Below, one piece after another: positions 8,906 through 19,710 of a DNA stretch of 64,000 bases; the stretch's first letter is position 1, and the number at the start of each line of letters is the position of its first letter. Under the pieces are notes generated by a model. The model worked only from the letters and a program-made list of their open reading frames with translations. It searched no databases and was not told the DNA's origin. The stretch is from assembly GCA_019359245.1 (NCBI GenBank), contig JAHHHR010000001.1, positions 62,001-126,000 of the forward strand. The letters run 5' to 3'. Both the position numbers and the translations under genes were made by a program. The DNA comes from Nostoc desertorum CM1-VF14. Lineage in GTDB: Bacteria; Cyanobacteriota; Cyanobacteriia; Cyanobacteriales; Nostocaceae.

Positions 8906-11221
8906 TTAAAAATTACTAATAGAAAAACCTCGGCGGGTAGGTTTAATACTAGCTAACTCTACCTGAAAACTTACCTTATCACTCATTTCACCACTTCTCG
9001 CTTCCAAAGTCCATTTACCAGGACGCAAATTCCAAAATAAAGAATTAGCTGAGTTTATATCTAGTTTTTCACCATTCAGCCACCACTCTACAGGTGCAGA
9101 TTTATTCCCCGCTAATTTGAATTCAAGTTTTTGCTTCGCTTCTTCACCTGGATACAGTAAGAATAAATCGCCATGATGCGGAGATAAAATTCTCAAATTA
9201 TTTGAAACAAAACTCGATTGCTGTTGTTTTGCCAACCATTCATCATATTCTGGTGGCAAATTGAATTGATTTTCACGTTCGTAGGCAATTTTATCTTCTG
9301 GATAGAAATATTCCTGCACTACTGAGGTACAATCTGGTGTTGGTCGTAAACCCGAAATTGCACATATAGGTAGTTGCACTAAACCTTCTGGGGGTGGAAA
9401 ATCTCCTGGTTCTTGGTGTTCATGCAGGTGTAACATAATCCGATTCCACAAGGGTGCAGCCCCGGCAACGCCTGAAACTTGGCGCATCGGTTCGCCATTG
9501 AAATTGCCTACCCAAGTAGCGACAGTGTAATCTGTGGTGAAGCCAATCGTCCAAGTATCACGAAAATTGGAAGAAGTGCCAGTTTTAACAGCAGCAGGAA
9601 AGGGTAAATTTAATACTGAGTCTACACCAAATGCTGTTGCACGAGCATGGTTGTCACTGAGTATGTTGGTGATTAATTGCCATATTGTGTGGTTGGGGAG
9701 TAGGGAGTGGGGAGTAGGGAGTGGGGAATTGGAAAATGTGCTTACTAGCTGTGTAGCTTCTCCGAGTCGTGCCATAGTAACGTAAGCTCTAGCTAGTTCC
9801 CATAAACTGACTTCGCCACTACCGAGAGTTAACCCTAAACCGTAATGTTCTGGAGTTTGATTAAGGTGTTCAAAGCCCAGTTGATGCAGACGTTCTAAGA
9901 AAGTTTCCACACCTACCTTTTCTAGCACCCTCACTGCTGGTACATTTAGAGAATTTGCTAAAGCAATTCGCACGCGCACAGGGCCAAGGAAGCTTTCGGT
10001 GTAATCTGTGGGGCTATAAAGTTTTGCGCCAGGAATTGCATAATGAGCAGGTACATCTGCCAAAATGGTATTTGGGCGAATTAAACCTTTTTCTAAAGCT
10101 AATTCATACACAAAAGGCTTGAGGGTAGATCCTGGTTGACGTAGCGCTTGCACTCCATCATTGCGTCCTAGTTTTGCCTCATTAAAATAATCAGGCGAAC
10201 CGACATAAGCCAATACTTCACTGGTGTGGTTGTCAATCACCAACGCAGATGCATCATGCACGTTGTTGGCAGCGAGAGAAGAAATTACCTGTTGCACCTG
10301 TGCTTCGACAAACTGCTGTAAAGGGCGATTTATAGTTGTGCGAATAACGGATTTATCCTCCTTTAAAAGGGGGGCTTGATTCCTCTCTTTGTTAGGGGGG
10401 ATTTGATTAGCTAACCAAAACAAAAAGTGTGGTGCGGCGATAATTCCTTGTGGGCGAGACTGAAACACAACTTTTTCGGTCTGTGTTCGGGCTGCGATCG
10501 CACCACTAATATACTTTTCCTGTACCATACGATTGAGGACGTATTTTTGCCGTTGCTTTAATCGTTCCCAATGCTGGTAAGGGTTAAAGTATGTAGGATT
10601 ATTAGGAATAGCAGCCAACAAACTAGCTTGAGCAAGATTCAACTCACTAGCGGGGATGGAAAAATAAGTCTGCGCGGCTGCTTCCAGACCATATATATTC
10701 CCTCCCATTGGCAACCGATTGATATATGCAGAGAGAATTTCATCTTTATTCATCCCTGCGACTAACCGCCAAGATAGCCAAATCTCTTGCATTTTACCCC
10801 ACAGAGTACGCGGGACAGGATCTAACATCCGTGCTAACTGCATAGTAATTGTGGAAGCACCGGAAACAATTCTTTTGGCGTGGATGGCTTCTTTGCTGGC
10901 GCGGATAACAGCTTTCATATCCAACGCCCCGTGATGATAAAAGCTACCATCTTCGGCGGCTAAAATAGCATGGATAAACTGGGGCGAAACCTGATTTAGT
11001 GGTATTACTGATGTATGCTCTTGGTCACGGGTGAGCAATGTTCCTAATGGTAAACCATTGCGATCGCTAAATTGCATTGCCAGTTGATTTTGGGCAATGT
11101 CTGCGGTCCGAATTGGTGCAAAATAAGGTAGTAAGCGAATAACCAGACAGATTACCAGCACAGCCAGGATAAGTTTGCCTGTATGCTTAATTTTGAGTAG
11201 CGATCGTAAAATCAGTTTCAT
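8906..11221 (-). CDS. pbpC: Penicillin-binding protein 1C (bifunctional transglycosylase/transpeptidase)
   Basis: 771 residues, normal for PBP1C. One N-terminal membrane anchor (about 14-32), then the GT51 glycosyltransferase domain (catalytic-Glu motif AAEDGSFYHHGALD at about 89-102; GASTITMQLAR), the transpeptidase domain with SxxK (RQPGSTLKPFVYE), SLN (ANSLNVPAVR) and KTG (AVKTGTSSNFRD), and a C-terminal PBP1C-type beta domain. It polymerises and cross-links peptidoglycan in the periplasm. It is divergent from the alpha-2-macroglobulin gene, the classic bacterial pairing in which the macroglobulin is thought to protect the periplasm while PBP1C repairs the wall. Two repeats (9685-9735 and 10355-10405) lie inside the coding frame and add low-complexity linkers. 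Confidence 0.95.
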   Translation of the reverse strand: MKLILRSLLKIKHTGKLILAVLVICLVIRLLPYFAPIRTADIAQNQLAMQFSDRNGLPLGTLLTRDQEHTSVIPLNQVSPQFIHAILAAEDGSFYHHGALDMKAVIRASKEAIHAKRIVSGASTITMQLARMLDPVPRTLWGKMQEIWLSWRLVAGMNKDEILSAYINRLPMGGNIYGLEAAAQTYFSIPASELNLAQASLLAAIPNNPTYFNPYQHWERLKQRQKYVLNRMVQEKYISGAIAARTQTEKVVFQSRPQGIIAAPHFLFWLANQIPPNKERNQAPLLKEDKSVIRTTINRPLQQFVEAQVQQVISSLAANNVHDASALVIDNHTSEVLAYVGSPDYFNEAKLGRNDGVQALRQPGSTLKPFVYELALEKGLIRPNTILADVPAHYAIPGAKLYSPTDYTESFLGPVRVRIALANSLNVPAVRVLEKVGVETFLERLHQLGFEHLNQTPEHYGLGLTLGSGEVSLWELARAYVTMARLGEATQLVSTFSNSPLPTPHSLLPNHTIWQLITNILSDNHARATAFGVDSVLNLPFPAAVKTGTSSNFRDTWTIGFTTDYTVATWVGNFNGEPMRQVSGVAGAAPLWNRIMLHLHEHQEPGDFPPPEGLVQLPICAISGLRPTPDCTSVVQEYFYPEDKIAYERENQFNLPPEYDEWLAKQQQSSFVSNNLRILSPHHGDLFLLYPGEEAKQKLEFKLAGNKSAPVEWWLNGEKLDINSANSLFWNLRPGKWTLEARSGEMSDKVSFQVELASIKPTRRGFSISNF
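9685..9735. repeat. In-frame STRR heptamer repeat inside pbpC
   Basis: Copies of ggggagt/agggagt lie within the coding sequence and translate to a Pro/Ser/Leu-rich linker (STFSNSPLPTPHSLLPN) in the transpeptidase domain, without breaking the frame. Confidence 0.75.
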
Positions 11222-11564
11222 CAGGGAATCCCCTGCCTAAGAAAATTTACCTTAATTTTGACGCGGTGATTACATCTACATCAGTAAAGATGTCATATCT
11301 TTAATGATTCATTTGTTCTAACTTAGCAGATGTAAATTAATATTTGCAAAATTTAAATACTATTCATAGTTAAGAATTGTAGTGATTTTTCGGAACAATC
11401 ACACGGTATTGGTTATCTATGTAAATAAACATAGTTAAATTCAAGGTCTGAGTAAAAAATATTCATTTGGCGTCCTTTATTAGTCTTGGCGTTGCCAACT
11501 CAATCGGGGATGAAACTTTTGTTTGCCATAATTTGCAAATTTTTTATTTTAAATTACTAAAAAT

Positions 11565-14500
11565 ATGATTATCAGAGTTATACTCCGTTTCTACCATAAA
11601 ATTCTCTATTTATTACTTCGCGTCCTTGGCACTAGCCAGCGGCAAGCCGTTCGCGTAGCGTCTCGTAGAGAAGCATCTACGTTAAAAAAAATTAGTCATT
11701 CCTCAAGTCGCAAGAGAACAACACAGTTTATTCTTCTCTTTACATTTATGCTGGGAATGGCAGGGTGTAATTTTTTTAGTATCAACTCAAGCAAAGAACA
11801 ACTCCCAGCCGTTTCCCCACTAACACCGCCAAAACTACCAAACTGGATTGAACAAATTAGTCCCATTGGAGATGCCAAACCTCTTAACCAAATCCGCATT
11901 CGCTTTAAAGAAGCTTTAATCCCAGTTGAAAGCCTCGACAGTCCAGAACAGCAGAAAATTTTAGAAAAATTTGCGCTTTGGCCGCCTTTACCCGGTCAAT
12001 TTCGCTTTTTAACACCGCGCATGGTGGGTTTTCAAGCCGAAAAAGCATTGCCAATAGCGACAAGATTTCAAGTTACTCTTAAAGCAGGTTTAGCTGATTT
12101 AAAAAACCATCGCTTAGACAAAGATTTACCTTGGACTTTCAATACCGAGTCTATCAAACTGACTAATTTACCCGGTGTCAATCCTATTGAAAAGGCTGAT
12201 ATTGAACCAATTGATTTAAAACAAAAGCTACAGTTTACTTCCAATGTAGAATTAGATTTAGCTTCCGTACAAGAACATTTACAGTTAATTCCTGAAGGTA
12301 AAAATAAAGGTACAGGTTTTAAAGTTGAATTAAACAAAGAAGAAAAACCATTAGAAAATGAAGATCCTTTAGAAAAAATTGACCCTTCAGCACGCAACTG
12401 GATTTATAACCTCATTCCACAGCAAAATCTTGAAAAAGCAACCCCTTATCGGCTAGTATTTGCTCCCGGAATACGTCCTGCTTATGGCAATCTCCCTACA
12501 GAAAAACAATTTGTCAGTAAGTTAGCAACTTATTCGCCTTTGGCATTTCAGAAAATTAACTATTACGGACAGCCAGATGCAGGTGGAACTTTTGGAAGAT
12601 TTATTAAAGGAAGCCCTCAGCTAGAATTTAATAATGTCTTATTGGCAGATTCAGCTAAAGAAAATATTAACATTAATCCGGCACCAAAAGACATTTCGAG
12701 AATTCTGCAAGTCAACGATGAAGATAAAATTGTCGGCATCAATCCTTACGCGCTAGAACCTGCCAAAACTTATACAATTACTATCGGCGAAAATCTCAAA
12801 GATAAGTTTGGGCAGACTTTAGGTAAACCTGCCACACTTAAATATGATACTGGAGATTTAGCTGGGGATATCTGGGTACCATCAGATTTGAATATTTTCC
12901 CCACAGGTAAAGATTTACAGCTCAATATTAGTACAGTAAATCTGCCAGAATCAAAATACAAAGCAGCTTATCGAGTAGTTAAACCGACAGATTTAGTTTA
13001 TTTTAACTATGGTAATGATTTATTACCAAAACCTTCTGATTGGCAAAATTTTAAGGTATCGGGTAATAAAAATCAATCAGTTGACGTTGCTGTTCCTCTC
13101 CGGGAAAAAATAAGTGCGGCTACGGGAATGTTAGCTTATGGAGTGCAAGCCCGCACTAATAAATATCAGGAGAATGGTAAAGAACTGTGGCGAGAACCTA
13201 CCACTTATGGCATGGTTGAATTGACGAATTTGGGTGTATTTACTCAGTGGTTTCCTGAGTCAGGCTTAATTCGCGTCAATCATCTTACAGATGGTTCACC
13301 AGTTCAAGCGGCTGCTGTTGAAATTTATCAATCTAAGTTACAGGCTAAATCTCGCCCCGAACCTGTACCTTGTGCAACAGGTAAAACTGATGAAAATGGA
13401 ACTTTTAGAATTAATCGGGAAGAATTACAGCAATGTTATTCTGGGAATGAAAGTTCTAGCAAATCACCACAGTTATTAGTAATTGCCCGTGAAAATCAAG
13501 ATTGGGCATTCGCCAGAATTGAGGAATATAGCGGCGTTTATGGATATGGTATTGATGCAGGTTGGCAAGATGGTAAACCAGAATCACGCGGGGTAATTTT
13601 TTCAGATAGACAGTTATATCAACCAGGCGAAAAAGCTTGGTTAACTGCGTTTGCTGACTTCTTACAAAATGGTGCAATCCAGCAAGATAAAAATGTTGTT
13701 TACCAGTTAATTCTGATAAATCCTGATGGGCAAAAGACTAATTTAGGTACGCAAACTACAAATGAATTTGGTACATTTTCTTTAGAACTGCCAATCAAAG
13801 CTACTCAGCGCTTAGGCTACTATACAATCCAGGCTAAAGGTAAAAACGGGCAAGAAATTTCTGGAGAGTTTCGGGTAGCTGAGTTTAAGCCACCCAATTT
13901 TAAAGTCGAACTCAGCTTAGATAAAGAATTTGCTTACATTGACGAGAAAGTTAATATTAATGCTACAAGTAATTATTTATTTGGTGCGCCTGTAGAAGGT
14001 GGAGAAGCAAAATACTTTATTACTCGTCAACAGGCTAATTTTCTTCCCAAAGGTTGGGAAGAATTTACTTTTGGTCGACAGTGGTTATGGCCAGAAGAAA
14101 CTCCTACTATATCTAGTGATGTGTTGCAAACTAATGCCCAACTAGATGCTAATGGTAAAAGTAGCCAAATTGTGAATGTGGCAAATGATTTACCATATCC
14201 AATGACTTACCGGGTAGATGTGCAAGTTGCAGATGTTTCTAATCTATCTGTAGCGAATTCCAAAACTTTTACAGCTTTACCAAGTAATCGCCTCATTGGA
14301 TTAAAAAGTAATTTTATTGCTGATGCTGGTAAGGCTGTTCCCATTGAAGTGGTTGTTACTGACCCTACAGGAAAACCGATAACAGGTCAACGGATGCGGC
14401 TAGAATTACAACAGATAAAATATAGTAGCGTTACACAATTGGTTGAAGGTAGCCGAACACCAAAAAATCAAGTTGAATATAAAACAGTAGGACAAGCAGA

Positions 14501-17423
14501 AATTACATCCGGTAGCAATCCAGAATCAGTAAATTTGACAGCGCCAGAATCTGGTTCCTACCGGATTAGAGTTAATTTTACTGATGCTAAATCAGAATTA
14601 AGCGCCACAGATTTACAAATTTGGGCAACTGGGGGAAATCCAGTATTTTGGGGTTCTAGAGAACGAGATGTCTTAGAAGTTAAATTGGATAAAAAAGAGT
14701 TCAAACCTGGTGAAACTGCTACTGTACTAATTCAATCTCCCTATCCAGATGCAGAATTGTATTTTGCTGTAATTAAAGACAAACCCCTTTATCAGCAGAT
14801 TACCAAAGTTCAAGGAGGGGCACCACAAATTCAGTTTAAGGTCACGCCAGAAATGCTACCAAATGCAGCCATTGAAGCTGTCTTAGTCAGACAAGGTAAA
14901 CCCATCAGCCAAGTGGAAGCGGGAAGTTTAGATAATTTGGTGAAGATTGGTTTTACACCTTTTAAAGTTAACTTAGAAGATAAGTATTTAAAACTACAAG
15001 TTAAGCCAGTTCAAGCATCATTAGAACCTGGTGCAGAAGAAACGGTACAACTAGAACTAAAAGATAATCAAGGAAACCCCACCCAAGGACAGTTTACAGT
15101 CATGGTGGTAAATGAGGCAGTGTTACAACTTTCTGGTTATCGTCCGCCAGATTTGGTAGATACAGTTTATGCAGAACAGCCAATATCTACCCGCTTTAGC
15201 GATAACCGACCAGATGTCATATTACAACCACAAAATATAGCTAAACCCAAAGGTTGGGGTTATGGCGGTGGTTTTTCAACTGGTGCAGCCAATACTCGCA
15301 CTCGCACAGATTTTCAAGCCTTAGCTTACTACAACGGTTCTGTTCTCACCGATGCTAATGGTAATGCACAGATAACTTTTAAACTCCCGGATGACTTAAC
15401 TACATGGCGGGTGATGGCTGTGGCCACCGATGGAAATCTGCGTTTCGGGAATGGGGACGCGACGTTTATCGCCACAAAGCCACTGCTAACTAATGCCATC
15501 TTGCCACAGTTTGCCCGTCCAGGCGATCGCATCCTTGCTGGTTTATCCGTCACCAACAACACCGGGAATACAGGAAATCTCTCAATTAATGGCGAACTTA
15601 GCGGTACGGTGAAGTTTGCTGACAAAAACCCCACAGCTACTGCTTTACAAACCAAAGCTGAATCTGCAACTCATGCTTATCGCTTTCCAATGGTGGCGGA
15701 TAGTGTGGGAGTTGGTAAAGTTCGCTTTACCACGCAGCTAAATAATACAGCCGCAGATGCTTTTGAAGTTCCTTTGGAAATTAAGCCAATTGAAATTACA
15801 GAACAAGTCGTTGAAACTGGTGTTACTGAAAAACAAGTAAAAATTCCCTTGAATGTTGATAAAAACACCTTCCCTGATGCGGGAGGTTTAGATATTCAGT
15901 TGGCGAGTACTTTGGTTCCGGAGATTCAAGCACCAGCAAAACAGGTTTTAGAAGATAATGATTTGCCGTTTGCAGAACCTGCTGCAAGTCAGTTAATAAT
16001 TGCGGCCAATCTGCAAAATCTTACACAAAAATATGGTCAGACATTTTCAGAATTTAATCCTAGCCAACAGGCGAAACAAGCCATTGAACAATTGCAAAAA
16101 CTCCAAATAGCAGATGGTGGTTTTGCAGCTTTCCCCAAACAAGAAAAATCTGACCCTTGGGTTTCTTCTTATGCAGGTGAGTCTTTAGTTAAAGCTAGTC
16201 AGGTGTTTCCTAATTTAGTCGATTCTACAATGGTGTCTCGCCTGAAAGCTTATCTACAAAAAGTTTTGGCGAATCCTGGAGAATACGAATTTTGTAAACA
16301 GCAACTATGTAAAAGGCAACTGCAACTTAATGCTTTAATTGCTTTATCAGAATTGGGCGAAAAACGCAATACTTTTCTTGCAGATATTTATGAACAGCGC
16401 AATAATTTTGATTTAGTAACTCAAATTAAACTGGCGCGATACTTATCTCAATTCCCAGAATGGCAAGATGAATCTCAACAATTAGTAAACAAGCTGCAAC
16501 AGAGTATATATGAAACTGGTCGCACAGCAGTTGTGAGTTTACCCAACAGTTGGGGATGGATGAGTTCATCTACGGCGACGCAAGCGCAAGCTTTACGCTT
16601 GTTTATTGCCAAACAAAGTAAACCCGAAGTTATAGATAAGTTATTCCAAAGTCTTCTCGCATTGCGACGCAATGGCACATGGCAAACTAACTATAATAAT
16701 GCCCAAGCTTTAACAGCTTTGGTAGAATATAGCCAACTGCAACCCACACCACCCAATTTTGTTGCCACAGTACAATTAGCTGGTAGTAAGTTAGGAGAAA
16801 ATCGGTTTGAAGGTTACAAAAATTCTAGCTTACAGCTAATTGTGCCGATGAATCTATTACCTCGTGGGCGTCAAGATTTAACACTGCAAAAATCAGGTAA
16901 TGGGACTTTGCACTATCTGGTTGCTTATAATTATCGCTTGCAAGGAAATCAACCAGGTAGGTTTAACGGTTTACGCATAACGCGAGAAATTAGTCAAGTA
17001 AATAAAGAGAAAGTTTTACAAAAAACAGGTCTTTACGCTTTCGATAAACCCTTGACTTTAGCCTCTGGACAGGTGTTTGATATTGGTTTAGAAGTTATCG
17101 CTGATCATCCTGTAGATCATCTGGTGATTAAAGACCCTTTACCATCAGGTTTTGAGGCAGTGGATGCAAGTTTTCAAACTACCACAGCTGCATTACAAGC
17201 AAAAGCCGATAACTGGGAACTTGGCTTTAGAAATATCTACCGCGATCGCATTATCGCCTACTCCGACCACCTGGAACCAGGAGTTTATAGTTTGCACTAT
17301 TTAGTTCGTTCTGTTACTCCTGGTACATTTTCTTGGCCTGGTGCAGAGGTTCACCTGCAATATGCACCAGAAGAATTTGGGCGTACAGCTGAGTCTACAT
17401 TAATACTGGAGGATAGAAAGTAA
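11565..17423 (+). CDS. Alpha-2-macroglobulin family lipoprotein (thioester-less)
   Basis: 1952 residues, in the 1500-2000 range of bacterial alpha-2-macroglobulins. A hydrophobic segment ends in the lipobox LGMAGC (Cys about 67), so the mature protein should be lipid-anchored in the periplasm. MG-type beta domains fill the first two thirds (bait-region neighbourhood near YGMVELTNLGVFTQWFPESG, then DRQLYQPGEKAWLTAF). A C-terminal alpha-toroid domain begins near VLEDNDLPFAEPAASQL. At the place where thioester-type homologues carry the CLEQ motif this protein has FAEPAAS, so covalent trapping should not occur. The first about 50 residues include a palindromic repeat (11634-11680), and no other in-frame start precedes the lipobox except the ATG at 11565. 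It pairs divergently with pbpC. Confidence 0.9.
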   Translation: MIIRVILRFYHKILYLLLRVLGTSQRQAVRVASRREASTLKKISHSSSRKRTTQFILLFTFMLGMAGCNFFSINSSKEQLPAVSPLTPPKLPNWIEQISPIGDAKPLNQIRIRFKEALIPVESLDSPEQQKILEKFALWPPLPGQFRFLTPRMVGFQAEKALPIATRFQVTLKAGLADLKNHRLDKDLPWTFNTESIKLTNLPGVNPIEKADIEPIDLKQKLQFTSNVELDLASVQEHLQLIPEGKNKGTGFKVELNKEEKPLENEDPLEKIDPSARNWIYNLIPQQNLEKATPYRLVFAPGIRPAYGNLPTEKQFVSKLATYSPLAFQKINYYGQPDAGGTFGRFIKGSPQLEFNNVLLADSAKENININPAPKDISRILQVNDEDKIVGINPYALEPAKTYTITIGENLKDKFGQTLGKPATLKYDTGDLAGDIWVPSDLNIFPTGKDLQLNISTVNLPESKYKAAYRVVKPTDLVYFNYGNDLLPKPSDWQNFKVSGNKNQSVDVAVPLREKISAATGMLAYGVQARTNKYQENGKELWREPTTYGMVELTNLGVFTQWFPESGLIRVNHLTDGSPVQAAAVEIYQSKLQAKSRPEPVPCATGKTDENGTFRINREELQQCYSGNESSSKSPQLLVIARENQDWAFARIEEYSGVYGYGIDAGWQDGKPESRGVIFSDRQLYQPGEKAWLTAFADFLQNGAIQQDKNVVYQLILINPDGQKTNLGTQTTNEFGTFSLELPIKATQRLGYYTIQAKGKNGQEISGEFRVAEFKPPNFKVELSLDKEFAYIDEKVNINATSNYLFGAPVEGGEAKYFITRQQANFLPKGWEEFTFGRQWLWPEETPTISSDVLQTNAQLDANGKSSQIVNVANDLPYPMTYRVDVQVADVSNLSVANSKTFTALPSNRLIGLKSNFIADAGKAVPIEVVVTDPTGKPITGQRMRLELQQIKYSSVTQLVEGSRTPKNQVEYKTVGQAEITSGSNPESVNLTAPESGSYRIRVNFTDAKSELSATDLQIWATGGNPVFWGSRERDVLEVKLDKKEFKPGETATVLIQSPYPDAELYFAVIKDKPLYQQITKVQGGAPQIQFKVTPEMLPNAAIEAVLVRQGKPISQVEAGSLDNLVKIGFTPFKVNLEDKYLKLQVKPVQASLEPGAEETVQLELKDNQGNPTQGQFTVMVVNEAVLQLSGYRPPDLVDTVYAEQPISTRFSDNRPDVILQPQNIAKPKGWGYGGGFSTGAANTRTRTDFQALAYYNGSVLTDANGNAQITFKLPDDLTTWRVMAVATDGNLRFGNGDATFIATKPLLTNAILPQFARPGDRILAGLSVTNNTGNTGNLSINGELSGTVKFADKNPTATALQTKAESATHAYRFPMVADSVGVGKVRFTTQLNNTAADAFEVPLEIKPIEITEQVVETGVTEKQVKIPLNVDKNTFPDAGGLDIQLASTLVPEIQAPAKQVLEDNDLPFAEPAASQLIIAANLQNLTQKYGQTFSEFNPSQQAKQAIEQLQKLQIADGGFAAFPKQEKSDPWVSSYAGESLVKASQVFPNLVDSTMVSRLKAYLQKVLANPGEYEFCKQQLCKRQLQLNALIALSELGEKRNTFLADIYEQRNNFDLVTQIKLARYLSQFPEWQDESQQLVNKLQQSIYETGRTAVVSLPNSWGWMSSSTATQAQALRLFIAKQSKPEVIDKLFQSLLALRRNGTWQTNYNNAQALTALVEYSQLQPTPPNFVATVQLAGSKLGENRFEGYKNSSLQLIVPMNLLPRGRQDLTLQKSGNGTLHYLVAYNYRLQGNQPGRFNGLRITREISQVNKEKVLQKTGLYAFDKPLTLASGQVFDIGLEVIADHPVDHLVIKDPLPSGFEAVDASFQTTTAALQAKADNWELGFRNIYRDRIIAYSDHLEPGVYSLHYLVRSVTPGTFSWPGAEVHLQYAPEEFGRTAESTLILEDRK
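11634..11682. repeat. Palindromic repeat inside the N-terminal coding region
   Basis: The stretch agcggcaagccgttcgcgta followed by gcgtctcgtagagaagc is one of the dispersed Nostoc repeats (compare 6440 and 32150). Here it is in frame and encodes SQRQAVRVASRREAST ahead of the lipoprotein signal. Confidence 0.65.
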
Positions 17424-18696
17424 TTATTTATGCCATCTTTAGCTGCACTAATTTGTCAGATAATACATATCGAACTAGAAAAGGTTATAGCCAGTATCAA
17501 TTTATTGATTATAGTAGCCTACGAACACAGCCGTATCCGGCGCTTACTTGTTGGCAGTATTACAGCCTAAATGCCATGCAGTAGCCACATCCCTGTCTTG
17601 CTATTCAAATAGATTTTTGTCAAACATCCATAAAAAGGTAATTGTCAATACTTAATGTCATGAATGAGCAGTAAAATTTACAGTCTTATGAAGCACCAAA
17701 AATACAATAATGGTTGTTTTTATATCTGTGTTTACTCTGATTTATAGTGGTTATCTATTTAACTAATAGAGACTTATGGCTAGTATCATTAATTCCCTAA
17801 ATCAGGAAAATACTGATTTTATAATTATGTCGATTTTGAAATCTTTATGTTTTTTGTTTAAACTTTACTGTTTCTTTATAAGAATTTTGTAACTCTCTTT
17901 TAGGATAGTGAAAGCACACTACTTGTGTCACTATAAAGGCCCTCTAGTGAATATGTAAATTCTCTGTGTACGTAATGATGACAACAGCAGCAGACTCTAA
18001 AAACTGGCTGCAAGGAAGCCGTTATAGTAATCGGGGAAGCGTTTATTTATTTGCTCCGATGGTTAACTTCAATGTAATGGCTGAAGTTGGAGATACTCCC
18101 CCCTAATTTAATGCGCTTGTACTTGCTTGGAAATTTTATGAGGAATTCAACAATTACATCTTGATGGCAGCGAGTAAATTTGATTCCGACTTCGGAACAC
18201 CATAAATAGATGTAATTGAATTGAAATAACTACTTTGATATTTGATGGTTGAATATCTGAATGATAGTAGCTTGTCAAATTGCTAACTAATACACATCGG
18301 GAGTTAGGCGTTTGATGTTGTGGTAAAGCATTAAGCTTCAGTATTCGTCATGTCAGAATATAAAAAAGTATTTTCTCTAATTTCCAACTTGTACAAATAC
18401 TAAATAGTACAGCAGAACTCAGATCCTTTCAAACTGCTGTAATTACAGAAATTGCTTGTAAACAGATACGGCATTTCTTGTATAGCTATATCTACTAATT
18501 AAATAACATCTGTATTTAGTAGCTTCTAATCTTAGAGCTTGTCTTGGTTTGTTAAATAAACCATCTGATTTTTGCATTAATCTGTAATTTAAAAATGCAG
18601 ATATAGAAACATGGATGGTACATATTAAGACTCAAATACAGGATTCCCGATTCCAAAAATCTCCAAACTCACAATTTAGCTGGGAATAATAGTAGC
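17424..18696. other. Long AT-rich intergenic region
   Basis: 1.27 kb without a convincing gene. One short open frame at 17975-18106 (43 codons, opening MMTTAADSKNWLQGS, preceded by a poor ribosome site) could encode a peptide, but I see no family match. There are no tRNA or obvious terminator structures; several poly-T/A tracts and short dispersed repeats are present. Confidence 0.5.
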
Positions 18697-19413
18697 ATGA
18701 ATAACTTGAAAGTTTTTTCAAAATTGAAGCGGTTTCAACAACTTGTGTTAACTACTTTTTTAGGTGACATTCCAACAATTTTTGGGGGCGTGAAGCTACG
18801 TACTTTGTTATATCGTAGTATTTTCGCCCAGATAGGTAGCTCAGTTTATATTCAACATGGCGTTGAATTTATCAGTACTGATTCTATTGAAATTGGGAAT
18901 GGAGTTTATATCTTTAAAGGTGTTCGTATAGATGGAAAAGGACACGAAAACAATAGAATTCATCTAAATAATGGAGTTGCCATTGAGCGTAACGTTGTGA
19001 TAGGGGCACTAAACAACACTTGTATAGAGATTGGCCAAGATACTTTTATTGGCCCTAGTGTTTGTATTAGTGGCCCTGGTGACATCAAAATTGGCAAACA
19101 CTGTTTAATTGCAGCCCACACTGGAATATATGCTAATAATCACAATTTTACAGATCCAATGGAGCCAATTAAATACCAAGGTATTACTTCTAAGGGGATC
19201 GTTATTGAGGATGACTGTTGGCTAGGCCATGGGGTGAAAGTATTAGATGGTGTCACTATTGGTAGAGGCAGTGTAATTGGTGCTGGCGCTGTTGTTACTA
19301 AAGATATCCCACCATTTTCGGTAGCTGTTGGTACACCTGCACGAGTAATTAAAAGCCGTGACGGTAAAGAATTTGCCCAGTCTACAGAATTGCCTATGTC
19401 ATCTTCAAACTAA
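18697..19413 (+). CDS. Left-handed beta-helix (hexapeptide) acyltransferase
   Basis: 238 residues built of hexapeptide repeats (for example IEIGNGVYIFKG, IEIGQDTFIGPSV, IKIGKHCLIAAH, IVIEDDCWLGHGVKVLDG, VTIGRGSVIGAGAVVTKD), the LbH fold of O-acetyltransferases of the maltose/WcaF type. The conserved catalytic-region histidine lies in AHTGIYANNHNF. The C-terminal PARVIKSR is typical. It uses an acyl-CoA to acylate a sugar hydroxyl, most likely in capsule or exopolysaccharide synthesis. It stands alone between intergenic regions, so the acceptor is unknown. Confidence 0.88.
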   Translation: MNNLKVFSKLKRFQQLVLTTFLGDIPTIFGGVKLRTLLYRSIFAQIGSSVYIQHGVEFISTDSIEIGNGVYIFKGVRIDGKGHENNRIHLNNGVAIERNVVIGALNNTCIEIGQDTFIGPSVCISGPGDIKIGKHCLIAAHTGIYANNHNFTDPMEPIKYQGITSKGIVIEDDCWLGHGVKVLDGVTIGRGSVIGAGAVVTKDIPPFSVAVGTPARVIKSRDGKEFAQSTELPMSSSN

Positions 19414-19483
19414 GTTTTTATCAGGTTTGCCTGGGTAGTTCTATTTGAACACAGGCAACCATTTACTAGTTTGATGCATAATC

Positions 19484-19630
19484 TTTTGGCAACAGAAAGG
19501 AAATCCACCCCAAGCAATTGCCCAATAACTAAAAGATTTATTCATTAAAATAAATTTACGCCCATATTTAGAACGTCATGGGCTTACTTTTGATGAGGAA
19601 AATTTGAGGAATCTAATAGTAGATAAATAG
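19484..19630 (+). pseudogene. C-terminal gene remnant
   Basis: One frame reads FWQQKGNPPQAIAQ, a stop, then LKDLFIKINLRPYLERHG and on to IVDK and a second stop. The composition is protein-like but interrupted and lacks a start. It looks like the tail of a decayed gene. The parent family is not recognised. Confidence 0.35.
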
Positions 19631-19710
19631 GGTAGTTGAAAGACAGGCTATCCCACTACTGTAAGAATAATTATAAATAGCGATCGCATTATCGCTTTTC
19701 TTAAGCAACT

